Numbered from the stretch's first letter, positions 43,716 through 53,815 are shown. The stretch: DNA of 64,000 nt from Nonomuraea soli (GCF_013761175.1 NZ_JACDUR010000001.1:1240001-1304000); one strand, 5' to 3'. The notes: a model not told the origin generated them from the sequence alone. Made by a program: numbers and translations.

Positions 43716-44570
43716 TCACCCCGTCAGCTTCAGGCTTCCGCCGCCGCCCCAGAAGAGCCACGACAGCAGCAGGTTGAGCAGGACGATGGTGACGATCGAC
43801 TGGCGGATCGCCCGGCCCGCGGCCACCCCGACGCCGACGGGGCCGCCGGTGGCGTAGAAACCGTGGTAGCAGTGGATGACGATCACCGTGAAGGCGAAGA
43901 CGCCGACCTTGACGACGCTGAAGACTATGTCGCTGACCGGCAGCCCGATGTAGAAGTAGTAGTCGTAGACGCCCGGCGCCATGCCGAACAGCACCGTGCA
44001 CATCAGGCGGGTGGCGAAGAAGCTGGCGAACAGAGCGATCAGGTAGATCGGCATCAGCGCCACGAGCGCGGCGACCACGCGGGTGCAGATGAGATAGGTG
44101 AAGGCGTTGATGCCCATCACCTCCAGCGCGTCGATCTCCTCGGAGATGCGCATCGCGCCCAGCTCCGCGGTGAAGGCCGAGCCCACCTGCGCGGCCAGGG
44201 CGGTGGCGGCGATGATCGGGGTGATCTCGCGCACGTTGGCGAAGCTGCCGACCAGGCCCATGAACGACTCGGCGCCGATCGAGGCCAGGCCCTGGTAGCC
44301 CTGCAGCCCCACGGTGGCGCCGACGACGAAGGCCATGGTGAAGACGACGAAGATCATGCCGCCGCCGATGACGGTCGCGCCGACACCCACGACCACGTCG
44401 CTGATCTGGCGTAGGACGACCTTGAAGTACTTCAGCCGCAGGACGACGTCGCGGACGGCGTAGAACAGCACCTTCCACACGAACAGCGGCCAGTCGCCGA
44501 GCTGGGCGAACCGCTCGGCCAGGTCGCGGCCCTTCAGCGCGGCCCTGGCGCCCGCCGTCCTGGCGACCAT
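43716..44570 (-). CDS. YrbE/MlaE-family permease, second copy
   Basis: A 284-residue ABC permease of the MlaE family that forms the membrane channel of the Mce lipid importer with the other YrbE. It has five to six hydrophobic segments and the MlaE signature around EITPIIAATALAAQVGSAFT and ELGAMRISEEIDALEVMGI, the EExDAL loop that docks the ATPase. The ATPase (MceG/MlaF type) is not in this window. ATG 44570 shares one base with the stop of the upstream yrbE gene. Confidence 0.93.
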   Translation of the reverse strand: MVARTAGARAALKGRDLAERFAQLGDWPLFVWKVLFYAVRDVVLRLKYFKVVLRQISDVVVGVGATVIGGGMIFVVFTMAFVVGATVGLQGYQGLASIGAESFMGLVGSFANVREITPIIAATALAAQVGSAFTAELGAMRISEEIDALEVMGINAFTYLICTRVVAALVALMPIYLIALFASFFATRLMCTVLFGMAPGVYDYYFYIGLPVSDIVFSVVKVGVFAFTVIVIHCYHGFYATGGPVGVGVAAGRAIRQSIVTIVLLNLLLSWLFWGGGGSLKLTG

Positions 44571-45361
44571 CAGAAGGCCTTGGGCGGGTAGGCGAGGAAG
44601 TACACGGCCGAGATCACGTAGTTAAAGGCGAAGACCAGCATGAAGGTCACGACCGTCGACTGGTTGACCGCCCTGCCCACGCCCACCGGGCTGGTCTGGC
44701 AGGTCATGCCCTTGTAGCAGGCGACCGCGGCGGCGATGAAGCCGAACACCCAGGCCTTGAAGAGGGTGACGTACAGGTCGCTGCCGACGACCAGGCTGAG
44801 CGCGCCGTCGAAGTAGGCGCCGGGCGTGACACCCTGGACGACGACGTTGAAGAAGTAGCCACCGGTCGCGCCCGCCAGGATGACCAGCGGGCACAGGCAC
44901 ACCGCGACCGTCGAGGCCGCCCACATGCGCGGGGTGACCAGGCGGTGGATCGGGTTGACCGCCATGACCTCCATCGCGGCCAGCTCGTCGCGGATGTTGC
45001 GGGCGCCGATGTCGGAGGTCATCGCGCTGCCACCGGCCCCGGCGATGAGCAGCGCGCTGGCCAGCGGCGCGACCTCGCGGATGAGGCCGACGAAGACCGC
45101 GCTGCCGGTGGCGCTGGCCGCGCCCAGCTGCCAGGCCAGCTCGCCCACCTGTAAGGCCACCGTCGCGCCCAGCGGCAGGCTGACCAGCAGGACCGGGACG
45201 CTGGTGATGCGGGCCAGGAACCAGCACTGCGCGACGAACTCCCAGAACCAGTTCCGCACGTCCCACGTGCGGCGCAGGCCCTCCAGGACGATCACGAACA
45301 GCTCGCCCACCTGGCCCAGCGCGGACCCGGCCTTCCGGCCGACGAAACCGGTCAGGGCCAT
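44570..45361 (-). CDS. YrbE/MlaE-family permease, first gene of the mce operon
   Basis: A 263-residue MlaE-family permease. Signature region: EVAPLASALLIAGAGGSAMT and DIGARNIRDELAAMEVMAV, followed by hydrophobic helices. It heads a nine-gene operon (two yrbE, six mce, one associated protein) with overlaps or gaps of a few bases throughout. Start chosen at ATG 45361, which has GAGGT a few bases upstream; a GTG two codons earlier is possible. The promoter should lie in the 134-bp gap on its right. Confidence 0.92.
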   Translation of the reverse strand: MALTGFVGRKAGSALGQVGELFVIVLEGLRRTWDVRNWFWEFVAQCWFLARITSVPVLLVSLPLGATVALQVGELAWQLGAASATGSAVFVGLIREVAPLASALLIAGAGGSAMTSDIGARNIRDELAAMEVMAVNPIHRLVTPRMWAASTVAVCLCPLVILAGATGGYFFNVVVQGVTPGAYFDGALSLVVGSDLYVTLFKAWVFGFIAAAVACYKGMTCQTSPVGVGRAVNQSTVVTFMLVFAFNYVISAVYFLAYPPKAF

Positions 45362-45399
45362 CGGCACCTCGACATCGTGGGGGGCTACGGATCAGCAAC

Positions 45400-45423
45400 C
45401 TTACTGACGGGTTGTCCAGTAAG
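45400..45423 (-). promoter_or_regulatory. Inverted repeat in the mce operon promoter region
   Basis: CTTACTG (45400-45406) and CAGTAAG (45417-45423) form a perfect 7-bp inverted repeat with a 10-bp spacer, about 40 bp before the first yrbE gene in an AT-richer stretch. This is a good candidate for a TetR/GntR-type operator controlling the operon. Confidence 0.5.
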
Positions 45424-45495
45424 TCGATGATTTGGCGGTAATTTGCGGTTTCCGTATGACTGCAGGCCAGGCGATTGTCGGAGGCGGATAATCCC

Positions 45496-46956
45496 CTACG
45501 AACGCGCCCCCGGAAGCCACACCGTGAACACCGTGTCACCCGGGACGCTGGAGACCTCGACCCTGCCCCCGTGAGCCGCGGTGACCGCCGCCACGATGGC
45601 CAGGCCCAGCCCGGTGCCGCCCACCTGCCGGGAGCGGCCCGCGTCCCCACGCGTGAACCGGTCGAACAGGTCGGGCAGCACCTCGGCGGCGATGCCGGGG
45701 CCGTCGTCGCGCACCCGCAACGCCAGCCATCCCGACTCGACCGTGAGGGTCGTGGTGACCGTGGTGCCGGGCGGGGTGTGGGAACGGGCGTTGGCCAGCA
45801 GATTCGTCACCACCTGGTAGAGGCGGTCGGCATCGCCGACCACGCACAGCTCGTCGTCGGCCAGCGCCCCCGGCTCGGTGGCGTCTGGCTCGGTGGCGTC
45901 CGGCTCGTCGTCGCCGGGGCCCGGCTCGGGGCCGGCGCCGGGAAAGTCGACCAGCCACCTGTGCTCGCGCGAGGCCGCGTACGCGTCGCTCACCGCGTTG
46001 ACCAGCAGCGGCCGCAGATCCAGCTCCTCGCGGGCGAGCGGCCGCCCCGCGTCTAGCTTGGCCAGCAACAGCAGATCCTCCACCAGCGCCGTCATCCGTG
46101 TCGTCTCCGAGCGGATGCGCCGCAGCGAGTGCTCGTGGGTGCCGGGGTCGCGGGCGGCCAGCTCGGCATAGCCGGCGATCGAGGCCAGCGGGGTGCGCAA
46201 CTCGTGGCTGGCGTCGGCGACGAACTTGCGCAGCCGTACCTCTCCCGCGTGCCGGGCGGCCAGCGACTCCTCGATGTGCCCGAGCATCTGGTTGAGCGCG
46301 ACGCCCACCTGACCCACCTCGGTGCCGGGATGGGAGTAGGCGTCCGGCACGCGTGCCAGCCGTACCACGTCACCACGGTCCAGCGGCTGCTCCGAGACGC
46401 GGGTGGCGGTGGCGGCCAGGCGGTGCAACGGGCGCATCGCGCGCCGCACCATGGCCGTGCCCAGCAGGGCGGCCAGCACGACGGCGGTCAGCGCGACGAC
46501 GGCCTCCATCGCGATGAAGCGGCTGATCGTGGCGTTCATCGGCGCTTCCGGCAGGCCCGTGACGATCACGTCGCCGGTGCGGCCGCGCTCGGCCACCATG
46601 CGGTAGTCGCCCAGCTCGTCGCCCAGCGACACGGTCACCGGCCGGCGGCCGACGCCGAGAAGCGCCGGCGGCGCGTCGACCGTGTCGATCGCGGTCTCCG
46701 ACGACAACACGGTCGCCTCCGCCACCGCGCCGTCGCGCAGCCGCGCGCCGAACGTGCCGATGCTCTGGCCGGGCACGAACAGGTAGTCGGCGGGCGCGTC
46801 GCCCGGGATGCGCGAGGCGGCCATCACCGCGCGCCTGGCCGCGTCACGGACCCGGTCGTCGAGCTGGGCACGCTGCGAGGCGTGCAGCTGCAGGGTCGTG
46901 GCGGTCGCGATGACCAGCGTCAGCGCCGTCAGCAGGACGATCGCGACCGCGACCAC
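45496..46956 (-). CDS. Sensor histidine kinase
   Basis: About 486 residues. One membrane helix at the N-terminus and a second near 150-180 enclose an extracellular sensor of about 130 residues. A HAMP region follows, then HisKA with the phospho-acceptor histidine in FVADASHELRTPLASI, and the ATPase domain with N-box NLLANARSHTPPG and G-boxes DDGPGIA and GGTGLGLAIV. A Glu/Asp/Pro-rich insert (DATEPDATEPGALADDE) interrupts the linker before the N-box. It pairs with the response regulator gene 8 bp upstream. The start is uncertain; GTG 46956 is the first plausible codon. Confidence 0.9.
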   Translation of the reverse strand: MVAVAIVLLTALTLVIATATTLQLHASQRAQLDDRVRDAARRAVMAASRIPGDAPADYLFVPGQSIGTFGARLRDGAVAEATVLSSETAIDTVDAPPALLGVGRRPVTVSLGDELGDYRMVAERGRTGDVIVTGLPEAPMNATISRFIAMEAVVALTAVVLAALLGTAMVRRAMRPLHRLAATATRVSEQPLDRGDVVRLARVPDAYSHPGTEVGQVGVALNQMLGHIEESLAARHAGEVRLRKFVADASHELRTPLASIAGYAELAARDPGTHEHSLRRIRSETTRMTALVEDLLLLAKLDAGRPLAREELDLRPLLVNAVSDAYAASREHRWLVDFPGAGPEPGPGDDEPDATEPDATEPGALADDELCVVGDADRLYQVVTNLLANARSHTPPGTTVTTTLTVESGWLALRVRDDGPGIAAEVLPDLFDRFTRGDAGRSRQVGGTGLGLAIVAAVTAAHGGRVEVSSVPGDTVFTVWLPGARS

Positions 46957-46964
46957 CCGGCTCG

Positions 46965-47651
46965 TCAGCGAGGCGGTTTGACGACGTAGCCAGCCCCGCG
47001 GACCGTGTGGATCAGCTGCACGCCCAGCTTGCGGCGCAGGTACGACACGTACAGTTCCACCACGTTGCTGTTGCCGCCGAAGTCGTATCCCCACACGTGC
47101 TCCAGGATCTGGGTCTTGCTCAGCACCCGCCGGGGGTTGTTCAGCAGGAAGCGGAGCAGCTCGAACTCGGTGGGGGTGAGCTGGACCGGCTTGCCCGCCC
47201 GCCACACCTCGTGGGTGTCCTGGTCCATGACCAGGTCACCGAGCGTCAGCCGCGAGTCGGGCGGCGCCTGGGCGGCCCCCGAGCGGCGCAGGAGGCCGCG
47301 CATCCGCACGATGATCTCCTCCAGGCTGAACGGCTTGGTGACGTAGTCGTCCGCGCCGGCCGTCAGCCCTGCGATCCGGTCGGCGACCTCGTCCTTGGCC
47401 GTCAGCATCAGCACCGGCAACGTCGGGCTGAGCGCCCGCAGCCGCTGCAGGACCTGCAAGCCGTCCATGTCGGGCAGCATCCAGTCGAGGACGACCGCGT
47501 CGGGCAGTACGGCACGCGCCTGCTTGACGGCACTCTCCCCGTCGTGCGCGGGCAGCGCCTCCCAGCCGGCCAGCCGCATCGCCATCGTGAGCAGCTCGGT
47601 CAGCGGAGGCTCGTCGTCCACCACGAGGATGTGGATCCGCCTGTCGTTCAT
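46965..47651 (-). CDS. OmpR/PhoB-family response regulator
   Basis: A 228-residue response regulator. The receiver domain (about 1-120) has the acidic pair VVDDEPP, phospho-acceptor Asp in VVLDWMLPD, and the conserved threonine/lysine in MLTAKD and YVTKPF. The C-terminal winged helix (about 135-228) ends with VRGAGYVVKPPR, as in the OmpR family. Start at ATG 47651 (MNDRRIH); a TTG three codons earlier is possible. It lies between the adaptor-protein gene and its kinase, so it may control the efflux genes around it. Confidence 0.94.
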   Translation of the reverse strand: MNDRRIHILVVDDEPPLTELLTMAMRLAGWEALPAHDGESAVKQARAVLPDAVVLDWMLPDMDGLQVLQRLRALSPTLPVLMLTAKDEVADRIAGLTAGADDYVTKPFSLEEIIVRMRGLLRRSGAAQAPPDSRLTLGDLVMDQDTHEVWRAGKPVQLTPTEFELLRFLLNNPRRVLSKTQILEHVWGYDFGGNSNVVELYVSYLRRKLGVQLIHTVRGAGYVVKPPR

Positions 47652-47687
47652 GGATTCCAAGGAAACGCGCCCAACGTGAGAAAAGGG

Positions 47688-49412
47688 TTAGAACCCTTCC
47701 GGCCAGCTGCTGTCGGGGAACCCGCCCGCCGACGCGTCGGGCAGCACCACCTGATCCTTCTCACCCAGCCCTGAGACGATCTGCACGTACTGGTCGCCGC
47801 GCACGCCGACCTCCACGAGCCTCTGGCCGTCGCGGGTGGTGACCACCGAGGTGCCGTCGGGGCGGGTGGTGACCGCCTGAACCGGCACGTAGACGGCGGC
47901 GTCCGCCTGGTCGAGGGTGAGCACCACGCTCGCCGTCTGGCCGATCATCAGGCCGGGCGGCGGCTCGTCGAAGGCGACCGTGACCGCGTAGCGCACCAGG
48001 CTGTTGCTCGTCGTCGCGGTGGGGGAGATGTGGGTGACCGTGCCGGTGAGCCTGCTCTCCGGGGCGTTCGCCAGGGTCACCGCGGTCTCCTGGCCGATCT
48101 TGACCTGGGCGATGTCGCTCTCGGTGAACAGGGCCTGGACCTGGAGCTCGTCGAGGTCGCCGAGGGTGACGAAGGCGCCGGAGCCGGAGCTCTCGCCCAC
48201 CTGGCCGGCGACGGCCAGCACGGTGCCGGCGGCGGGGGCGACGATCTTCGTGCCGGTGAGCTGCTCCCTGGCCTTCTCCAGGGCGGCTTCGGCCTGCTGC
48301 AGCTGAGCTTCGGCCCTGTCTCCGGTGGAGCTCCCCGTGGTCGCGGAGCCGCCGGTGGTCGCGGAGCCGCCGGTCGTGGAGCCGCCGGTGGCCGAGGTGG
48401 TCCGGGTGCCGCCGGTGGGGGTGGTGCAGGCGCCTGGCTTGGTGGTGTCCTTGGCGCTCGTGGTGGGGCGGGCCGACGCGTTCCCGGACGGCCTCGTGGA
48501 CGGGCTGACGGACGGGCCGGCGGTCGGGCCGGCGGTCGGCTTGGCCGATGGCTTGGGCGTGGTCTCCCCGCTGGCCGGCGGTGAGGTGGCCGGGGAGGCG
48601 CTCCTGCTCGGGGCGGCGCTGCTCGGGGCCGGGGTGCCGGGTGCCGGGGTACTGGGGCCGGTGGTCGGGGTCACCGTGACCGTCGCGGTGGCCGTGACCG
48701 TCGCGGTGGCCGTGACCGTGGCTGTGACCGTGGCCGTCGCGGTGACCGTCACGGTGACGGCGGGCTCGGGCTCGGGTGAGTGCTCGCCGGTGGGCCGCGG
48801 GTCCGGCTCGGGCTTCTCCCCGGTCGCCGAGGGGGACGGCGTGGCCGGGCCGAGCTCCAGGGCCGCGGGCCGTACGGCGGCGCGCGTTCCGTCGATGCTC
48901 CCCGGCGTGGCGGCGTCCCCTGACGTCGATGCGGTCACGCTCGCCGATGCCCTGGGCGACGCCGAAGTGCTGGGTGACGACGACGGTTGCGTGCCCGCCG
49001 TACAGGGCGCCGGCGACCCCTTGCCCGTCGAAGCCTCCGAGGCGTTCGAAGACGACGAATCCTCCACCGCCTCCTTCGCGGCGGCCAGATCCGCCTTCGC
49101 CTGGACGTAGGCCTCCTGGGCGGCGGTCGCGTCGATGCGCGCCAGCACCTGCCCCTTCTTCACCCGGTCACCCACCTTGACGCTCAGCCGGGTGACCGTG
49201 CCCGAGGTGGAGAAGGCCAGGTCCCGGCTGTCGCCCGCGGCCGTGTTGCCCGGAGCGGAGATCACGGACGTCACCGTCCCGCGCTCGGCGGAGGCCAGCC
49301 GTACCCCTACCGCCTCCGGAGCATCGTCACGGAGAGTGAGGTAGCTCGCGCCGGCAACGGTGAGGGCCACCGCAGCCGCCAAGGCGCCGATCCGCACCCT
49401 TTTTGCACTCAT
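47688..49412 (-). CDS. Efflux periplasmic adaptor (HlyD/MacA type) with long low-complexity insert
   Basis: A 574-residue membrane-anchored adaptor of the RND/MacA family. N-terminal helix (about 8-27), biotinyl-lipoyl half (STSGTVTRLSVKVGDRVKKG), then the start of the helical hairpin. This is interrupted by about 250 residues of Ser/Thr/Pro/Ala-rich sequence, including a block of alternating TV and TA (nt 48672-48760). The second lipoyl half (KIVAPAAGTVLAVAGQVGES) and beta-barrel follow normally. Its usual partner would be an ABC or MFS efflux protein; the divergent operon supplies one. Confidence 0.87.
   Translation of the reverse strand: MSAKRVRIGALAAAVALTVAGASYLTLRDDAPEAVGVRLASAERGTVTSVISAPGNTAAGDSRDLAFSTSGTVTRLSVKVGDRVKKGQVLARIDATAAQEAYVQAKADLAAAKEAVEDSSSSNASEASTGKGSPAPCTAGTQPSSSPSTSASPRASASVTASTSGDAATPGSIDGTRAAVRPAALELGPATPSPSATGEKPEPDPRPTGEHSPEPEPAVTVTVTATATVTATVTATATVTATATVTVTPTTGPSTPAPGTPAPSSAAPSRSASPATSPPASGETTPKPSAKPTAGPTAGPSVSPSTRPSGNASARPTTSAKDTTKPGACTTPTGGTRTTSATGGSTTGGSATTGGSATTGSSTGDRAEAQLQQAEAALEKAREQLTGTKIVAPAAGTVLAVAGQVGESSGSGAFVTLGDLDELQVQALFTESDIAQVKIGQETAVTLANAPESRLTGTVTHISPTATTSNSLVRYAVTVAFDEPPPGLMIGQTASVVLTLDQADAAVYVPVQAVTTRPDGTSVVTTRDGQRLVEVGVRGDQYVQIVSGLGEKDQVVLPDASAGGFPDSSWPEGF
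48672..48760 (-). repeat. Degenerate GTGACC/GCGGTG repeat coding for alternating Val/Thr/Ala
   Basis: A run of hexanucleotide-like units (GTGACC, GTCGCG, GTGGCC in varying order) encodes TVTATATVTATVTATATVT-like sequence on the minus strand, in the middle of the adaptor protein insert. Alternating beta-branched and small residues are unusual for a disordered linker and could form a beta strand or an O-glycosylated stalk. Confidence 0.6.
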
Positions 49413-49556
49413 GGGCGGCCATCATGGCTGGTAGATATGGGAATTTGCTAGGCGCGGCCTGTGTCTTTCCTATGGTTGCCTGTGCGGTTCCTTTCTCATC
49501 AGATTTTAAGGAAAACGCAGAAAAATCCACATCTGAGCGTGCCACGGTCACGCAGT

Positions 49557-50692
49557 GTGAAGTTCAGACGCAGAGGCCTGCTGATCAACGGGGCACTCGG
49601 AATCCTCCTGCTGGGTGGCGCGGGCGCGATCTACAACGCGCTCGGCCTCGGCGGGGCCACGCAAGAGGCCGCCGTGCGCACGGTCGCCGCCTCCCGCGGC
49701 ACCGTCGTCGCCTCGGTCTCCGCCTCCGGCTCCGTCGAGAGCGCGCAGACCCGCTCGCTGTCCTTCGACACCAGCGGGACGGTCGAGAAGATCTACGTGC
49801 AGGTCGGCGACAAGGTGAGCAAGGGGCAGATCCTGGCCCGCCTCGACGACGACAGCGCGCGCGAGGGCCTGGAGGCGGCGCTGGCCGACTACCAGGCCGC
49901 GGCCGAGGACTCCGGCTCCTCCGCCGCCGCCTACGCCTCCTATGTGAAGGCGCGCATCGCCTACCGCGAGGCGCAGCGTGAGGTGGCGGGGACCGTGCTC
50001 AAGGCGCCCTTCGGCGGCACGATCACCGCACTCAACGGCACCGTCGGAGGCTCGTCCTCGGGCGGCTCCGTGGCGAGCACCACAGCCGGCTCCGGCGCGA
50101 GCACCTCAGGCGGCTCCGGCGCGAGCACCGGCGGGTCGACGGGCTTCCTGACCGTGACCAACACCGCCAAGCTGCAGCTCACCGGCAACTTCACCGAGAC
50201 GGACGTGGCCAGGCTCAAGGTCGGACAGGAGGCCACGGTCACCTTCGACGCGCTCTCGGGCGTATCGGGCAAGGGCGAGATCACCCAGATCGAGCCCGTC
50301 TCGGCCACGAGCAACAACGTCGTGCAGTACCCGGTGACCGTGGCGTTCACCGAGGTGCCCAAGCAGGTCAAGCTCGGCCAGACCGCCACGGTCAGCGTCG
50401 AGGTGGGCCGCGCCGCCGACGTGATCGCCCTGGCCTCCAGCGCGATCACCACCGCCGGCGGCCAGAGCACGGTCACCCTGCTCAAGAACGGCCGGCAGGT
50501 GCGCACCCCGGTCACCCTCGGCGTCAAGGGCACGGTGACGACCGAGATCAGGTCCGGCCTGTCGGAGGGCGACCAGGTCGTCCCGCCCGCCACCACGACC
50601 ACCACCGGCCAGCAGGGCAACCAGATGCGCGGATTCGGCGGCGGCGGTGGCTTCACCGGCGGCGGCGGCCAGCCCCCGGGCGGTGGCGGCCG

Positions 50693-50696
<4 letters not shown>
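49557..50696 (+). CDS. Efflux periplasmic adaptor (HlyD/MacA type)
   Basis: A 379-residue MacA-like adaptor: N-terminal helix (about 7-28), lipoyl half TSGTVEKIYVQVGDKVSKG, a short hairpin (about 95-130), second lipoyl half VLKAPFGGTITALNGTV and a beta-barrel (about 185-330). A Gly/Ser-rich linker (SGASTSGGSGASTGGS) and a Gly-rich end (GGGGGFTGGGGQ) are present. Directly followed, with 4-bp overlap, by the ABC ATPase gene, so it is the adaptor of a MacB-type efflux system. GTG 49557 (VKFRRRG) is the likely start; GTG 49539 is possible. Confidence 0.88.
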
Positions 50697-51522
<826 letters not shown>

Positions 51523-51526
<4 letters not shown>

Positions 51527-52770
51527 ACCCGCTGGAGATCCTGCGCTTCGCGCTCAAGGGCCTGGTGGCCAACAAGCTGCGCAGCGCGCTGACCACGCTC
51601 GGCATCCTCATCGGCGTCGCCGCCGTGATCCTGCTGGTCGCGGTCGGCGAGGGCTCGTCGCAGTCGATCACGCAGAACATCCAGCGGCTCGGCGCCAACA
51701 CGCTGACGATCTCCTCCTCCACCACAGGAGGCGGCGGCTTCCCCGGCGGTGGAGCGGGCCGGTCCAACAGCGGCCCGCGCACCCAGGCACGCCAGCTCAC
51801 CCTGGCCGACGCCAAGGCCCTGACCGACCGGGCGCAGCTGCCCTCGGTCACGACCGTCTCGCCGATCGTCACCGCGAGCTCGGCCACCGCGACCTTCGAG
51901 GGCGCCAGCCACTCGATCGCGCAGCTCGTGGGCACCTATCCCAGCTACTTCGAGGCCGCCAACAAGCCGGTGGCCCAGGGGCAGTACTTCGTCAACGCCG
52001 ACGTCAGCGCCGCGCGCAAGATCGTGGTGATCGGGCGGACCGTGGCGGAGAACCTGTTCGGCGCCCAGGATCCGATCGGCAAGGCCGTCACGATCTCCGG
52101 CGTGCCGTTCACGGTGGTCGGCGTGCTCAAGGAGAGCGGCTCCAGCGGTATGCAGGACGCCGACGACGTGGCCATCGCGCCGCTGCCCGCCGTACAGCAG
52201 TCGCTGACCGGCTTCGGGTCGCTCAGCCAGATCCTCGTCCAGGCCACCTCCGCGGAGGCGGCGACCACGGCGCAGGCCGAGATCACCGCGGTGCTCAACC
52301 AGCTCCACGGCATCCCGGCCACCGGAACCGCCGACTTCCGCATCCTCAACCAGGCCACCCTCCAGGAGACCGTCAGCGCGGCCACCGGCACCTTCACCGT
52401 GCTGCTCGGCGCGGTGGCGGCCATCTCGCTGCTGGTCGGCGGCATCGGCATCACCAACATCATGCTGGTCACCGTCACCGAGCGGACCAGGGAGATCGGC
52501 ATCCGCAAGGCCATCGGCGCGCCCAGAGGGGCGATACTCGGCCAGTTCCTGCTGGAGGCGACGCTGCTCTCGCTCGTCGGCGGCCTGTCGGGGGTGGCGA
52601 TCGCGGTGATCGGGGCGCAGTTCACCATCGCCGGGATCGAACCGGTGATCGTGCCCTCCTCCATCGTCCTGGCCCTGGGCGTCTCGGTCGGCATCGGGCT
52701 GTTCTTCGGCAGCTATCCGGCCAACCGGGCCGCCAAGCTCCGCCCCATCCAGGCACTCCGGCACGAATAG
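51523..52770 (+). CDS. MacB/FtsX-type ABC transporter permease
   Basis: A 415-residue permease of the MacB family: one N-terminal helix (about 20-42), a large extracellular MacB core domain (about 45-270), then three helices at the C-terminus (about 290-410) with the typical GGIGITNIMLVTVTERTREI and GIRKAIGAPRG segments. It transmits ATP-driven motion to the adaptor and does not itself form a pore. The substrate may be a peptide, antibiotic or lipoprotein. GTG 51523 overlaps the ATPase stop. Confidence 0.94.
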
Positions 52771-52776
52771 AGGTTC

Positions 52777-53313
52777 ATGATCATGAAGGACACGCTGGAG
52801 AGCTCGCCGTTCGACGGCGATCTCGAGGCCGAGCTGCGGGCCGCGCCGAAGAAGGGGGTGGGCAGGCTCACCGTGGTGCTGGGCGCGTGCGTGGTGCTGG
52901 CCGGCGGGGTGCTGCTGGGCATCCAGGCGCAGAAGGCCTTCGGATCGTCCAGTGCCTCGTCCGGTACGGCCCAGCAGGCCGGCGTACGGCCCGGCGGCAT
53001 GGGCCAGATGGGCCAGATGGGCCAGAACGGCGGCATGGGCCAGAACGGCGGCCGCCAGATGGGCGGCTTCGGAGGCCAGGCGACCGTGGGCACCGTGACG
53101 AAGGTCGACGGCGACACGCTCACGCTCAGAACCCAGGACGGCACGGAGATCACGGTCACCACGACCGACGAGACCGCCGTGCTGGTCACGGGGAAGCTCT
53201 CGGAGCTGAAGAAGGGCGGCACGGTCACCGTCCAGGGCGCCACGGGCGACGACGGATCGGTCAGCGCCACGACGATCAGGGAGGGCGCCGCCGCGACCCG
53301 GCCGTCGCGGTGA
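52777..53313 (+). CDS. Membrane-anchored protein with a DUF5666-like domain
   Basis: A 178-residue protein: a basic and acidic cytoplasmic start, one helix (about 30-48, LTVVLGACVVLAGGVLLGI), a Gly/Met/Gln-rich linker with MGQMGQMGQNGGMGQNGG repeats, and an outer beta-rich domain (about 100-170, VGTVTKVDGDTLTLRTQDG). The last resembles the small OB-like DUF5666 domains. Co-transcribed with the MacB-type genes (6-bp gap), so it is probably an accessory of that exporter. ATG 52783 is an alternative start. Confidence 0.78.
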   Translation: MIMKDTLESSPFDGDLEAELRAAPKKGVGRLTVVLGACVVLAGGVLLGIQAQKAFGSSSASSGTAQQAGVRPGGMGQMGQMGQNGGMGQNGGRQMGGFGGQATVGTVTKVDGDTLTLRTQDGTEITVTTTDETAVLVTGKLSELKKGGTVTVQGATGDDGSVSATTIREGAAATRPSR

Positions 53314-53344
53314 GTCCTCGATCCCCTCGAACAAGGACAGTCCA

Positions 53345-53767
53345 GTGAAGATGCGTATCGTTCTGGCCACCGGCGGCCTGCTGCTCGCGGCCCTGACCGC
53401 GTGCGGTTCCGGCGAGGAGACCACGACGGCCACGGCCGGGGACTTCGCGACATACCAGGAATGCCTGAAGGAACAGGGCGTCGAGCTGCCCCGGGGGCGG
53501 GGCGGCCAGGGACGCCCCAGCGGCCGGCCCTCCGGCGACCCCGGCGCCGGCCCCTCCGGTCAGCCCAGGACCAGGCCCTCCGGGCAGCCGAGTGGCCGGC
53601 CGTCGATGTCGGCCGAGATGCGCAAGGCCATGGAGGCCTGCGCCCGGTATCGACCGGAGGGCGGCGGCTTCCCCGGCGGTGGCCAGGGCGGTCAAGGAGG
53701 TCAGGGCGGCCAGGGCGGCCAAGGCGGCCAGGAGCGGCCCGCAGCCGAGCCCACCGGCGATTCCTGA
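53345..53767 (+). CDS. Gly/Pro-rich lipoprotein, unknown
   Basis: A 140-residue predicted lipoprotein (signal with lipobox LAALTAC, cysteine near 20). The mature chain has two short cysteine-bearing segments (YQECLKEQGVELP and KAMEACARYRPEGGG) separated by a Pro/Ser/Arg-rich linker, and ends with GGQGGQGGQGG repeats. The two segments look like halves of one small domain that could be joined by a disulfide. No family recognised. Last gene of the adaptor-ABC-permease operon; a strong terminator follows. GTG 53345 or ATG 53351 may be the start. Confidence 0.75.
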   Translation: MKMRIVLATGGLLLAALTACGSGEETTTATAGDFATYQECLKEQGVELPRGRGGQGRPSGRPSGDPGAGPSGQPRTRPSGQPSGRPSMSAEMRKAMEACARYRPEGGGFPGGGQGGQGGQGGQGGQGGQERPAAEPTGDS

Positions 53768-53780
53768 CCATTGCAGGAGC

Positions 53781-53815
53781 GCAGGCCCGGCCGTTCACTC
53801 CACGGCCGGGCCTGC
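53781..53815 (+). terminator. Terminator of the MacB-type operon
   Basis: A perfect 14-bp stem (53781-53794 with 53802-53815) with a 7-nt loop, starting 13 bp after the lipoprotein stop codon. There is no long T-tract, but this is by far the strongest hairpin in the area. Confidence 0.8.

Noticed and set aside
48325-49110. A 261-residue plus-strand frame rich in Val/Ala/Gly
   Set aside because: It is opposite the low-complexity insert of the adaptor gene. The minus frame joins two conserved lipoyl halves without interruption, so it is the coding one.
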